A stretch of DNA of 37,082 bases from Kribbella caucasensis (GTDB lineage: Bacteria > Actinomycetota > Actinomycetes > Propionibacteriales > Kribbellaceae), in assembly GCF_004361855.1 (NCBI RefSeq), contig NZ_SNWQ01000042.1, positions 1-37,082 of the forward strand, given 5' to 3'. The translations under genes were made by a program, and so were the position numbers. The notes below the pieces were generated by a model. It was not told where the DNA came from. It saw only the letters and a list, made by a program, of their open reading frames with translations, and ran no database searches. The first letter of the stretch is position 1. The number at the start of each line of letters is the position of its first letter. Shown piece after piece: positions 24,931 to 32,862 of this stretch.

Positions 24931-25887
24931 TCATACCGACCCGAGCCGAGCCAGGATCTCGTCGGCCTCGGCGACGATCCGCTCCACCAGGACGCGGGCC
25001 GGGACGATGTCGTGGATCAGTTCGACGGACTGGCCTGAGAGCGGCAGGAGCTCGTCGCCGCGGCCGCTGCGGACGAGTTGGAGCAGCCGGGTGCGGTCGC
25101 TCTCGTCGATCGAGTCCGGATCGCGCGCCAGCCGGTCGATGAACTCGGACGGCAGGGCGCGAGGCGACATCGGGGCTCCCACCTGTGGAAGCGTGTACGG
25201 CGGCATCGCGACCTCGCTGTTGAGCACCTTCCGCGCATCCAGCGCACCCGACGCGACGATCTGGTCCTTCCACCGCTGAGACGCCGCCATCTCAACGGTC
25301 GCCAGGAATCGCGTTCCGATCCACGCACCCTGTGCGCCGAGGGCCAGGGCAGCGGCGAGTCCGCGGCCGTCCGCGATGCCGCCGGCGGCCAGTACCGGGA
25401 CCTCGCCGGCGATGTCGACCACGGCAGGGACCAGCACCATCGTGGTGATCGAGCCCGCGTTCCCGCCGGCCTCCGTGCCCTGTGCGACCAGTACGTCGGC
25501 GCCCGCCTCCAGCGCAGCCTCGGCGGCGGTCACGTCACCGACCAGCTGCAGCCAGGGAATCCCGTGGTCGTGGGCGCGTTTGATCAGGTCCGCCGGTACG
25601 CCGAGGTGGAACGAGATCGCGGCCGGCCGGACGTCGAGGGAGGCGGCGAATGCCTCCTCGTTGAACGGCCGCCCGGTGTGGTTGATGGCGAACGGCCGGT
25701 CGGTCAGCGACTTCAGCTGCTTCCATTGAGCCGTCAACTGGGCAGTCGGCAGGACCGCGGTTCCGACACTCCCCAAGCCGCCGGCCTCACAGACCGCGGC
25801 CGCCAATTCGACCTGCTCCCAGGGGCCGAACGGGGCCAGCACGATTGGTACTTCGATCCCCAGCAGGTCACAGATCCCCGTGTGCAT
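24931..25887 (-). CDS. Nitronate-monooxygenase-like FMN flavoprotein, active-site His replaced
   Basis: This 318-aa TIM-barrel protein matches the nitronate monooxygenase/2-nitropropane dioxygenase family: IVLAPFGPWEQVELAAAV at the start, and the FMN-phosphate loop AAGGIADGRGLAAALALGAQ followed by GAWIGTRFLAT. In typical members the motif QGxEAGGHxG provides the catalytic His; here it reads QGTEAGGNAG, so Asn143 replaces that His. The enzyme may therefore act on another substrate or by another mechanism. The ATG at 25887 is chosen because GGGGGAG precedes it. It starts one base after the stop of the sigma-like gene, so the two are coupled. No signal peptide is seen. Confidence 0.87.
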   Translation of the reverse strand: MHTGICDLLGIEVPIVLAPFGPWEQVELAAAVCEAGGLGSVGTAVLPTAQLTAQWKQLKSLTDRPFAINHTGRPFNEEAFAASLDVRPAAISFHLGVPADLIKRAHDHGIPWLQLVGDVTAAEAALEAGADVLVAQGTEAGGNAGSITTMVLVPAVVDIAGEVPVLAAGGIADGRGLAAALALGAQGAWIGTRFLATVEMAASQRWKDQIVASGALDARKVLNSEVAMPPYTLPQVGAPMSPRALPSEFIDRLARDPDSIDESDRTRLLQLVRSGRGDELLPLSGQSVELIHDIVPARVLVERIVAEADEILARLGSV

Positions 25888-25888
25888 T

Positions 25889-26869
25889 TCACTCCCCCTT
25901 GCTCTCCTTGGTTCCTCGGTATTCGACATGGACGCGTGGGCGTTCGCTGGTGGATTCGGGGAGGCTCGTCAGGAGATCGGGGAGGCCGAAGGCGTCGAAC
26001 AGGGTGGTGTCGAAGAAGGCGACGGCGTGGACGATGCCGGTCACGGTCAGGGTCAGGACCTGAAGCTGGAAGGCGCGGTGGAGGTTGTCGACCGGGTCGC
26101 GCATGTAGACCGCGAAGCCGGGTTGGCCGTTGGCGCGGATCGGCACCAGGACCTGGTCGCCGGGTTCCTCAGCCGGGCAGTGGGTGGAGATCAGCCGACC
26201 GATGTTCTTGGCGCCGCGGAACCAGGACGTGAACGGCGGCATCTCCCAGATCGCGTCCGGGGCGAAGAACTCGACGATCGCCGATACGTCGTACTGCTCG
26301 AAGGCGCCGGCGTATCGCTCGAGGAGATCGCGCTGATACGGGACGCGCTCGGTGGACGGTCCGGGGTGGAAGTTCTCGCGGGCCGTCGTCAGCACTTCCT
26401 CGGCTTCAACCGGGTCGAGGTTCAGTACCGCGGCGACGTCGGTGGTCGGCCAGTTCTCGAGGTCTCGGAGGATCAGAGCGGCGCGTTGGCGGGGTGAGAG
26501 GTGCTGGAGGGCGGTGATGTATTCGAGGCCGAGGTGGTTGCCGGCGGCGAGGGTGTCGGGGATCGGTTCGAGCCAGGTGATCTCGGGGCGCTCGGCGAGT
26601 TCGCCCTCGGGGTCGTCGCTCGGAGCGACGAGCGTGCTGGGGAGCGGGCGGGCATGGACGGATCGCTGCAGACAGTTGTGGGTCGCGACCGCGTAGAGAT
26701 CGAGGGCACCGCTCGGCTGGAGGCCCAACGGATCAGCCGAAGGCGGCACGAGTTGCTCGACCAGGGTGCCGGCTTCGTGGATGGAGCCGAGCATTCGGTA
26801 GCAGTGCGTCAGCAGTCCGCGTCGCAACGGGTCGACGCGGAGCTCTTCACTACCGAGTTGGCCAGCCAT
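25889..26869 (-). CDS. Degenerate ECF sigma-like protein with SnoaL-like C-terminal domain
   Basis: This 326-aa protein has the outline of the SigJ/SigG-type ECF sigma factors that carry a SnoaL-like tail. Region 2 begins normally (LLTHCYRMLGSIHEA) but the usual RAW...FEGRSSLRTWLY stretch is missing or scrambled; only LYAVATHNCLQ remains recognisable. Region 4 keeps LSPRQRAALILRDLENW, but the recognition helix (DPVEAEEVLTTARENF) lacks the typical basic residues. The C-terminal 150 residues (YAGAFEQYDVSAIVEFFAPD, then WEMPPFTSWFRG) look intact. It is probably no longer a working sigma factor, or a very divergent one. It is coupled to the flavoprotein gene downstream by a one-base gap. The ATG is at 26869. 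Confidence 0.8.
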   Translation of the reverse strand: MAGQLGSEELRVDPLRRGLLTHCYRMLGSIHEAGTLVEQLVPPSADPLGLQPSGALDLYAVATHNCLQRSVHARPLPSTLVAPSDDPEGELAERPEITWLEPIPDTLAAGNHLGLEYITALQHLSPRQRAALILRDLENWPTTDVAAVLNLDPVEAEEVLTTARENFHPGPSTERVPYQRDLLERYAGAFEQYDVSAIVEFFAPDAIWEMPPFTSWFRGAKNIGRLISTHCPAEEPGDQVLVPIRANGQPGFAVYMRDPVDNLHRAFQLQVLTLTVTGIVHAVAFFDTTLFDAFGLPDLLTSLPESTSERPRVHVEYRGTKESKGE

Positions 26870-26924
26870 GCCTCGCCTCGGTGCCGAATCGACTCCGTCC
26901 AGTGCGGTGCACTCAGTGCTGAAT

Positions 26925-28307
26925 TTACCCCGTCGGCCAGTCCCGGTGCTCCCCCTGGAGCGAATCGACGGCCGCCGCGAGCCGTAGTACGGGCATGTCG
27001 GCGAACCGCGGGCCGGCGATCTGCAGGCCGATCGGGAGGTTGCCGGACCAGCCGCAGTTGACCGACGCGGCGGGATGGGCCGACATGTTGTACGGGACGG
27101 TGAAGGCGATGTGTTCGAACGGCTTCAGCGGATCGTCGGTCGGATAGGCCAGCTCGGCGTCGAACGCGGTGATCGGGGCGACCGGCGACAGGATGAAGTC
27201 GTACGTCGCGAACGCCGCGTCGACCGCGACCGCCATCGCGCCCATCTGGCTGAACCCGCGGAACACGTCGAACGGCGACAGATCCCCGGCGGTCGACACC
27301 CACCGGCGGATCTCGGGGAGGACCTTCGCGCGACGTTCCTCGGGCAGCGCGGCGATGTCGTCGGCCGAGCGGACCCGCCAGAACCGGTCCAACCCGTCGA
27401 GCATTTCGCGGGTGATGATCGGAGGGATCGGTTCGACGATTGCGCCTGCATCTTCAAGGGCTTGGGCGGCGGCGGAGATTGCCGCGGCGACCGACGGATC
27501 GACGGGCAGTCCGAGGCCGGCGTCAAGGAGGAGCCCGATTCGGAGACCGCGCAGTACCAGGTCCTCGGGGTACACGTCGTCGATGGGCGGCAGGGAGGTC
27601 GGGTCGCGGCGGTCGGGTCCGGAGATCACGGACAACGCGAGCGCCGCGTCGGCCGCAGTACGGGTGATGGGGCCGATCGCCCTACCCGGGTACGGGTTGC
27701 CGACCGCGACCCGACCATGGGTGGGTTTGAGGCCGACGACTCCGCACCATCCGGCCGGGAGGCGGATCGAGCCGCCGATGTCCGTGCCGAGGTGGATCGG
27801 GCCGTATCCGGCGGCGGCCGCGGCGGCAGCACCTGCGCTCGATCCGCCCGCGGTACGGGTCGGGTCCCACGGGTTGCGGGTGAGCGGGTGGAACGTGGAG
27901 ACGCCGGACGAGAGCATCCCGTACTCCGGCATCGTCGTCTTGCTGAAGATCACCGCGCCGGCCGCACGCAACCTCGCGGCCGCCGGGGCGTCGTCGGTCG
28001 CGGGGATGAGGTCAGTCGCGGCGGTTCCCTGCGGGACTGGGGTGCCGCGGGTGGCGATGTTCTCCTTGACGGTGACCGGTACGCCGTCGAGCGGGCCGGC
28101 CGGGTCGTTGCGGGACCACCGGTACTCCGACTCGCGGGCGGCCTGGCGAGCTGCGTCGGGATCGAGGGCGTAGGTGGCGCAGAGTGTCGGTTCGAGGGTC
28201 TCGACTCGGGCGAAGACGTCCTCGATCACCTGGACGGGTGACAGCGCTTTCTCGCGATAGTGCGTGATCAGTTCGGTCGCGGTCAGATCGGCCAGGCTCT
28301 CGGTCAT
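26925..28307 (-). CDS. Amidase-signature-family amidase
   Basis: This 460-aa amidase has the full Ser-cisSer-Lys triad: Lys81 in VPVTVKENIA, the GGSSAG motif with Ser156/Ser157, and nucleophile Ser180 in GTDIGGSIR. The spacing between Lys81 and Ser180 is as in characterised members. The C-terminal part (FILSPVAPITAFDAEL, then NLPIGLQIAGPRFAD) is also typical. It hydrolyses a C-N amide bond; the substrate is unknown. The ATG at 28307 is preceded by GAGGAGA, and the longer frame upstream lies inside the SDR gene. Only 10 bases separate it from the SDR stop, so the two form an operon. It is cytoplasmic, with no signal peptide. Confidence 0.93.
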   Translation of the reverse strand: MTESLADLTATELITHYREKALSPVQVIEDVFARVETLEPTLCATYALDPDAARQAARESEYRWSRNDPAGPLDGVPVTVKENIATRGTPVPQGTAATDLIPATDDAPAAARLRAAGAVIFSKTTMPEYGMLSSGVSTFHPLTRNPWDPTRTAGGSSAGAAAAAAAGYGPIHLGTDIGGSIRLPAGWCGVVGLKPTHGRVAVGNPYPGRAIGPITRTAADAALALSVISGPDRRDPTSLPPIDDVYPEDLVLRGLRIGLLLDAGLGLPVDPSVAAAISAAAQALEDAGAIVEPIPPIITREMLDGLDRFWRVRSADDIAALPEERRAKVLPEIRRWVSTAGDLSPFDVFRGFSQMGAMAVAVDAAFATYDFILSPVAPITAFDAELAYPTDDPLKPFEHIAFTVPYNMSAHPAASVNCGWSGNLPIGLQIAGPRFADMPVLRLAAAVDSLQGEHRDWPTG

Positions 28308-28317
28308 CGCTGTCTCC

Positions 28318-29154
28318 TCAGTTCGGCGGGTCGTAGCGGCCGTCGATCGCGGTCCAGCCGCCGTCGACGGCCAGGACGCTGCCGGTGACGAACGTGGCGG
28401 CGTCGGAGGCGAGGTAGACGACGGCTCCGGCGAGTTCGTCCGGCGTGGCCCAGCGATTGAGAGCGCTCTTGGCGGCGTACGCGGCGTACCAGTCGGGGTT
28501 GGCCTTGATCTGCGCGGTGAGCGGGGTTTCGACGACTCCGGGGGCGATCGCATTCACGCGAACGCCGTTGGGGCCGAGCTCGGCGGCCGCGGTACGGAGC
28601 AGCTGGACGAGTCCGGCTTTGGTTGCCGCGTACACCGATTGCCCGGGCTCCACCGTCGTCGCCCGGATAGAGCTGAACCCGATGATGCTGCCCCGGCCGC
28701 GCTGGGCCATTCCGTTGCCAAAGGCACGAATCAGATCGAACGAAGCCCGCAGATTGAGCGCAACCACCCGATCGAACTCCTCGCCGGTGTAGTCGAGGAT
28801 CCGCTTCCGCACATTGGTCGCCGCCGTGAACACGAGCACGTCCACGTCCCCCAAATCCCCCGCCGCCCGCTCGACCTGCGCAGCGTCGAGGACATCCAAC
28901 TCGTACGCCGCGAGCCGCGCGCGGTGATCGGGCGAAGAGACCTCGTCGCCTTGGTCGGTGGAAACGTGGCGATCGTCGTTACCGATACGGGCGGTTTCTT
29001 CGGCCGCGGCGAGGTCCCGGTCGGCACAAGTCACGCGTGCTCCCTGGGCGGCGAGAGCGAGCGCACTCTCCCGGCCGATCCCACTGCCCGCACCCACGAC
29101 CACCGCATGCCGACCGTCGAGGTGGAACAGCTTCCCGTAATCACGCGTACTCAT
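28318..29154 (-). CDS. Short-chain dehydrogenase/reductase
   Basis: This 278-aa classical SDR has the nucleotide-binding motif VVVGAGSGIGRE (G-x-x-x-G-x-G), Asp in CADRD favouring NAD(H), the Ser in IIGFSSIRA, the catalytic Tyr-x-x-x-Lys in SVYAATKAG, and the NAIAPGVVETPL stretch after it. An unusual Asp/Ser-rich insert (DDRHVSTDQGDEVSSPDHRA) sits between the third strand and the fourth. The ATG at 29154 is chosen because GGAAGGTGG precedes it; the longer open frame upstream is made of the 61-bp repeat DNA. It is cotranscribed with the amidase 10 bases downstream and could oxidise an alcohol released by that enzyme. That coupling is inference. Confidence 0.92.
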   Translation of the reverse strand: MSTRDYGKLFHLDGRHAVVVGAGSGIGRESALALAAQGARVTCADRDLAAAEETARIGNDDRHVSTDQGDEVSSPDHRARLAAYELDVLDAAQVERAAGDLGDVDVLVFTAATNVRKRILDYTGEEFDRVVALNLRASFDLIRAFGNGMAQRGRGSIIGFSSIRATTVEPGQSVYAATKAGLVQLLRTAAAELGPNGVRVNAIAPGVVETPLTAQIKANPDWYAAYAAKSALNRWATPDELAGAVVYLASDAATFVTGSVLAVDGGWTAIDGRYDPPN

Positions 29155-29211
29155 AGGTGCCACCTTCCACTCGCTCACCACACCAACCGCCGAGGCTCGC
29201 TTGCTCCCGGC

Positions 29212-29272
29212 CACCTTGAGCACCCACCGGGCGTCGAACCGGACCGGGGCTGACCCGCCCGTGCTCAAAGTG
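29212..29272. repeat. 61-bp inverted-repeat element, copy 1
   Basis: The left end CACCTTGAGCAC (29212-29223) and right end GTGCTCAAAGTG (29261-29272) are complementary at 11 of 12 positions. The interior ends with CTGACCCGCCC before the right arm. It is preceded by CTCCCGGC, as is copy 3. Confidence 0.8.
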
Positions 29273-29351
29273 ACGGCCGACTCCGCCGGCCTCGGCCCAA
29301 ACCAACCCATCCGCCCAACTCACCTGAATCCGGTCGGCTTCACCGCGCGCG

Positions 29352-29412
29352 GACTTTGAGCACCCACCAGCCGCCGATCGCCGGGCAACCTGACCGGCCC
29401 GTGCCCAAAGTG
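29352..29412. repeat. 61-bp inverted-repeat element, copy 2
   Basis: The left end GACTTTGAGCAC (29352-29363) faces the right end GTGCCCAAAGTG (29401-29412), with two mismatches in 12. It has the same length as the other copies and the same CTGACCGGCCC before the right arm. Confidence 0.8.
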
Positions 29413-29424
29413 ACCACTCCCGGC

Positions 29425-29485
29425 AACCTTGAGCACCTGGTGGGCATCGGACCGGGCGAGGGCTGACCGGCCCGTGCTCAAAGTG
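29425..29485. repeat. 61-bp inverted-repeat element, copy 3
   Basis: The left end AACCTTGAGCAC (29425-29436) faces the right end GTGCTCAAAGTG (29474-29485), with two mismatches in 12. It lies 12 bases after copy 2. CTGACCGGCCC again precedes the right arm. The first part of the interior differs from copies 1 and 2. Confidence 0.8.
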
Positions 29486-29562
29486 ACGGCTGGTGGGGCG
29501 GCGCGATCGTGGGTGCGGAGGCGGATCACTCCGAGGGATGCGCTGGGCTCTGGGGCACATGG

Positions 29563-31047
29563 TCAGGGCCTCGGGCGGATGATGGCCATCCGGGTCGTCG
29601 TGAGTTCCTCGATGGCGAAGCGGGGCCCTTCTCGGCCGATGCCGGAGTCCTTTACGCCGCCGTACGGCATCACGTCGGAGCGGAAACCGGGGACTTCGTT
29701 GACCACCACTCCCCCGACGTCGAGTTGGTCGATCGCGGTGAAGGCAGTGTCGAGGGAGGACGTGAAGACGCTCGCGTGCAGGCCGTAGCGGGACTCGTTG
29801 ACGGTCCGGAACGCGGTCGCGATATCGGGGACCGAGCGGATCGCGATCACCGGGCCGAAGATCTCCTCGTCCCAGACGAGCTGCCCATGCGGCACATCCA
29901 GCAGAACGGTCGGCTGGATGGCGTTCGCGGCGGACGGGGCGGCGGTCGCCGGGGTCGCTTCGCTCGCCGGGTTCGCCGGGGGCGCGGGGTTGGCGAGGGT
30001 CGCGCCGGCGGTTAGGGCCTGGTCGATCCAGGTGCGGACTCGGGCGGTGGAGCGGGGGTCGATGAGGGCGGAGATTCGGGTGGATTCGTCGCGGGGGTCG
30101 CCGACTACGACCGAGGCGAGGCGCGGGTTGAGCTTGTCGAGGAACGCGGCGCGGACGGATTCGACGACGATGACGCGTTGGACGGAGATGCAGGCTTGCC
30201 CGGACGCGTAGTACCCGCCTCGTATTACGGCGTCCGCGGCCGCGTCGAGGTCGGCGTCTTCGGCGACGACGAGGGCCGAGTTGGAGCCGAGTTCGAGGAG
30301 GACCTTCGTCGGGGCGGCGGCGCGCGCGATCTGGTGGCCGACCGCCGCGGAACCGGTGAAGGAGACGGCGCCGATCCGGGGATCCGTGGTGAGGGTGGAG
30401 CCGACCTCCGCTCCCCCGGTGATGAGCTGCACTGCGGACGCGGGGGCGCCGGCGGCTTCCAGCGCTTCGCGGACGACGTGGACCAGCCAGAGCGTGGCGA
30501 GCGGGGTCTGTGGGGCCGGCTTCACGATCACGGGGCAGCCGGCGGCGAGGGCCGGCGCGATCTTGTGGGCGGCGAGCAGGAGTGGGTAGTTGAAGCCGGT
30601 GATGCCGACGACGACGCCGATCGGTTTACGGACCCAGAAGCCGATCAGGCCGTCGCCGCTGGGCAGCAGATCGAGCGGGACCGTCTCGCCGTGGAGGCGG
30701 GCGACCTCTTCGGCAGAGGTCTCGAGGGTGAGCAGGGTGCGCTCGACCTCGACGCGGCAGTCGACCAAGGGCTTGCCGGTCTCCAGCACGAGGAGATCGA
30801 CGAAAGCGTCGCGCTGCTCAGAGATGGCGGAGTGCGTTGCTTGGAGGGCTGATCTGCGGATCCGCGAAGGCAGCCCGGCGAGCTTGGTACGCACCGAGAG
30901 CGCGAACTCGAGGGCCTGCTGGGCGAGTTCGACGTTGCCGACCGGTGCGTCCGCGACCACCGATCCGTCGTACGGGAAGTGGACCGGGGCGGTCGAAGGC
31001 GCGTCCACCCACGAGCCGCCGATGGGCAGGCCGCTCGGAAACTTCAT
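29563..31047 (-). CDS. NAD(P)-dependent aldehyde dehydrogenase
   Basis: This 494-aa enzyme of the ALDH superfamily has the cofactor region GVVVGITGFNYPLLLAAHKI, the VSFTGSAAVG loop, general base Glu in LLELGSNSAL and catalytic Cys in SGQACISVQR. The C-terminal VMPYGGVKDSGIGREGP is typical. It converts an aldehyde to the acid or CoA ester; no CoA-type signature was identified. An unusual insert of about 25 Ala/Pro residues (NPAPPANPASEATPATAA) lies near residue 350, on a surface loop before the FGPV strand. The ATG at 31047 overlaps the stop of the ABC ATPase gene (ATGA), so this enzyme belongs to the transporter operon and probably acts on the imported compound or a product of it. Confidence 0.93.
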   Translation of the reverse strand: MKFPSGLPIGGSWVDAPSTAPVHFPYDGSVVADAPVGNVELAQQALEFALSVRTKLAGLPSRIRRSALQATHSAISEQRDAFVDLLVLETGKPLVDCRVEVERTLLTLETSAEEVARLHGETVPLDLLPSGDGLIGFWVRKPIGVVVGITGFNYPLLLAAHKIAPALAAGCPVIVKPAPQTPLATLWLVHVVREALEAAGAPASAVQLITGGAEVGSTLTTDPRIGAVSFTGSAAVGHQIARAAAPTKVLLELGSNSALVVAEDADLDAAADAVIRGGYYASGQACISVQRVIVVESVRAAFLDKLNPRLASVVVGDPRDESTRISALIDPRSTARVRTWIDQALTAGATLANPAPPANPASEATPATAAPSAANAIQPTVLLDVPHGQLVWDEEIFGPVIAIRSVPDIATAFRTVNESRYGLHASVFTSSLDTAFTAIDQLDVGGVVVNEVPGFRSDVMPYGGVKDSGIGREGPRFAIEELTTTRMAIIRPRP

Positions 31048-31877
31048 GTCGGGGCGCCCTTCAGGAGATCGGTTGTGGTGGTGCCGGTGAGGGCTCGGGC
31101 GAGGGTGGGGATGGCGGCGACCAGGCGGCGGGTGTACGGATGCGCCGGGGTGGCGTAGACCTCGCCGGTGGTGCCGGTTTCGACGATCTGGCCGGCGTTC
31201 ATGACGGCGACGCGGTCGCAGACGTGTTTGACGACGGACAGGTCATGGGAGACGAAGACGAGGGTGAGGTCGAGTTCGTCGACCAGGTCGGAGATGAGGT
31301 TGAGGACCTGGGCGCGGACGGAGACGTCGAGGGCGCTGACCGGTTCGTCGGCGACCAGGATCTTCGGGCGCGGGGCCAGGGCACGTGCGATGGAGATGCG
31401 TTGGCGCTGGCCGCCGGAGAATTGGTGCGGATAGCGGTCGCCCGCGTTGGGTGGCAGGCCGACGGCATCCAGCAGTTCACGGACACGGTCGCCGGACGCC
31501 GGATGGCCTTGTACTACAAGGGGTTCGGCGATGATGTCGCGGACCCGCATCCGGGGATCGAGGGAGCTCATCGGGTCCTGGAAGACGAGCTGCAGGTTCT
31601 CCCGGAGGAAGCTCAGCCGGCGTTCCGGGAGATTGGTGATATCGGTGCCGTCGACAACCACTTGGCCGGAGGTGGCGCGGTCGAGGGCGGCGAGGATGCG
31701 GAGCAGGGTGGACTTGCCGCAGCCGGATTCGCCGACGATGCCGAAGCGTTCACCGGCTCGTACTTCGAAACTCACGCCGCGGAGCGCGTGGACGACGGGC
31801 GCGCGCCGGAACAACGACGTACGGGGGCGTGGGTAGTCGCGGACCAGGTCGGTGACCTGGATGACGGGTTCAGGCAT
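31044..31877 (-). CDS. Oligopeptide/dipeptide-type ABC transporter ATPase (second subunit)
   Basis: This 277-aa ATPase has the Walker A GESGCGKST, Q-loop LVFQDPMSSL, ABC signature FSGGQRQR, Walker B ILVADEP and the H-loop VSHDLSV. It has the DppF-like form, with the oligopeptide C-terminal start HPYTRRLVAA and a short tail that lacks the usual cysteine cluster. The ATG at 31877 is chosen as it begins MPEPVIQVTDL; the frame upstream is proline-rich shadow sequence. It overlaps the end of the first ATPase gene by 8 bases. The two ATPases presumably form the heterodimer that drives the permeases encoded upstream. Confidence 0.92.
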   Translation of the reverse strand: MPEPVIQVTDLVRDYPRPRTSLFRRAPVVHALRGVSFEVRAGERFGIVGESGCGKSTLLRILAALDRATSGQVVVDGTDITNLPERRLSFLRENLQLVFQDPMSSLDPRMRVRDIIAEPLVVQGHPASGDRVRELLDAVGLPPNAGDRYPHQFSGGQRQRISIARALAPRPKILVADEPVSALDVSVRAQVLNLISDLVDELDLTLVFVSHDLSVVKHVCDRVAVMNAGQIVETGTTGEVYATPAHPYTRRLVAAIPTLARALTGTTTTDLLKGAPT

Positions 31878-32862
31878 CGGAGGCTCCGGCGGGGTGGTGG
31901 CAGGCGAAACCTTGGGTGGGGGTGCCGGTCCAGGGTGGGAGGGTGGCGCAGGTTTCGGTGGCGTGGGCACAGCGGTTGCGGAAGACGCAGCCGTCGGGGA
32001 ACTGGCCGGCGGGCGGGACGTTGCCGGGGATCGTCGGCAGGCGACGCGGCGCGCTGGTGGCAAGGCCGACGTCGGCGGGACCGGAGTCGGCGGATTCCAG
32101 GTCTGAGGCTGCGATCAGGCCCTCGGTGTAGCGGTGGCGAGGGCGGGTGAAGACCTCGGTGACCGGTCCGGATTCGACGACTCGGCCGCCGTACATGACC
32201 AGGACCCGTTGGCAAACCGTGGCGACAACGGCCAGGTCGTGGGTGATGAAGAGGAGAGCGGACTCGCGAGCTGCGACCCCACGCATGATGAGGTCGAGGA
32301 CCATCGCCTGGACCGTGACGTCCAGCGCCGTCGTGGGCTCGTCGCAGATGAGCAGTGCGGGATCGTTGGCCAAGGCAAGCGCCAGGACGACTCGTTGCCG
32401 TTGGCCACCAGACAGCTGGTGCGGGTAGGTCCGCATCACCCCGGGCAGCTGCACCAACTCCAGCAGCTCCGCGGCCGCAATGCGAGCAGCCCGGCGACTG
32501 GATCTCGTCCGATGGATCAGCATCGCTTCCGCGACCTGATCGCCTACCCGCATCGTGGGGTTCAACGCGGTCATCGGCTCCTGGAAGACCATCGCCAGGT
32601 GCCGGCCGCGGACCCGGGACATCCGCCGCTCGTCCGCACCGATCAGCTCATGGTCAACACCGGACAGCCGCACCGAACCAGCAGCGAGAACGTCCTCCGG
32701 CAACAACCCGAGCACGCTGAGCGCGGTCAGCGACTTCCCCGAACCGGACTCGCCGATCAACCCGACCCGCTCCCCCGGCCCCACCGTCAGCTCCACATCG
32801 CTGACCAGCGCGACATCGCGGACCGAGACCGTCAACCCCTGCACAGTGAGCACGTCACTCAT
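31870..32862 (-). CDS. Oligopeptide/dipeptide-type ABC transporter ATPase (first subunit)
   Basis: This 330-aa DppD-like ATPase has the Walker A GESGSGKSL, Q-loop MVFQEPMTAL, signature LSGGQRQR, Walker B LLICDEP and H-loop ITHDLAV. The C-terminal oligopeptide domain carries the cysteine cluster GCVFRNRCAHATETC, which in this family may bind an iron-sulfur cluster or zinc. The ATG at 32862 overlaps the stop of the permease gene upstream by 4 bases (ATGA). A longer frame reaching further upstream reads through the permease gene and is not real. It is one half of the import motor. Confidence 0.93.
   Translation of the reverse strand: MSDVLTVQGLTVSVRDVALVSDVELTVGPGERVGLIGESGSGKSLTALSVLGLLPEDVLAAGSVRLSGVDHELIGADERRMSRVRGRHLAMVFQEPMTALNPTMRVGDQVAEAMLIHRTRSSRRAARIAAAELLELVQLPGVMRTYPHQLSGGQRQRVVLALALANDPALLICDEPTTALDVTVQAMVLDLIMRGVAARESALLFITHDLAVVATVCQRVLVMYGGRVVESGPVTEVFTRPRHRYTEGLIAASDLESADSGPADVGLATSAPRRLPTIPGNVPPAGQFPDGCVFRNRCAHATETCATLPPWTGTPTQGFACHHPAGASDA

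Larger units (their letters stand above)
29155..29562. other. 408-bp intergenic region holding three 61-bp repeats
   Basis: This gap between the aldehyde dehydrogenase stop and the SDR start breaks an otherwise compact minus-strand cluster. More than a third of it is occupied by the three repeat elements listed separately. Open frames crossing it on the minus strand translate the repeats into related peptides (for example VTLSTG and ALARSDA-type strings), but have no ribosome binding site and change frame from copy to copy. They are therefore not genes. A promoter for the SDR-amidase operon should also lie here. Confidence 0.6.

Noticed and set aside
29141..29560. Minus-strand 139-codon frame across the 61-bp repeats
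   Set aside because: The peptide is simply the translated repeats, in a frame that is not kept from one copy to the next, without a ribosome binding site.
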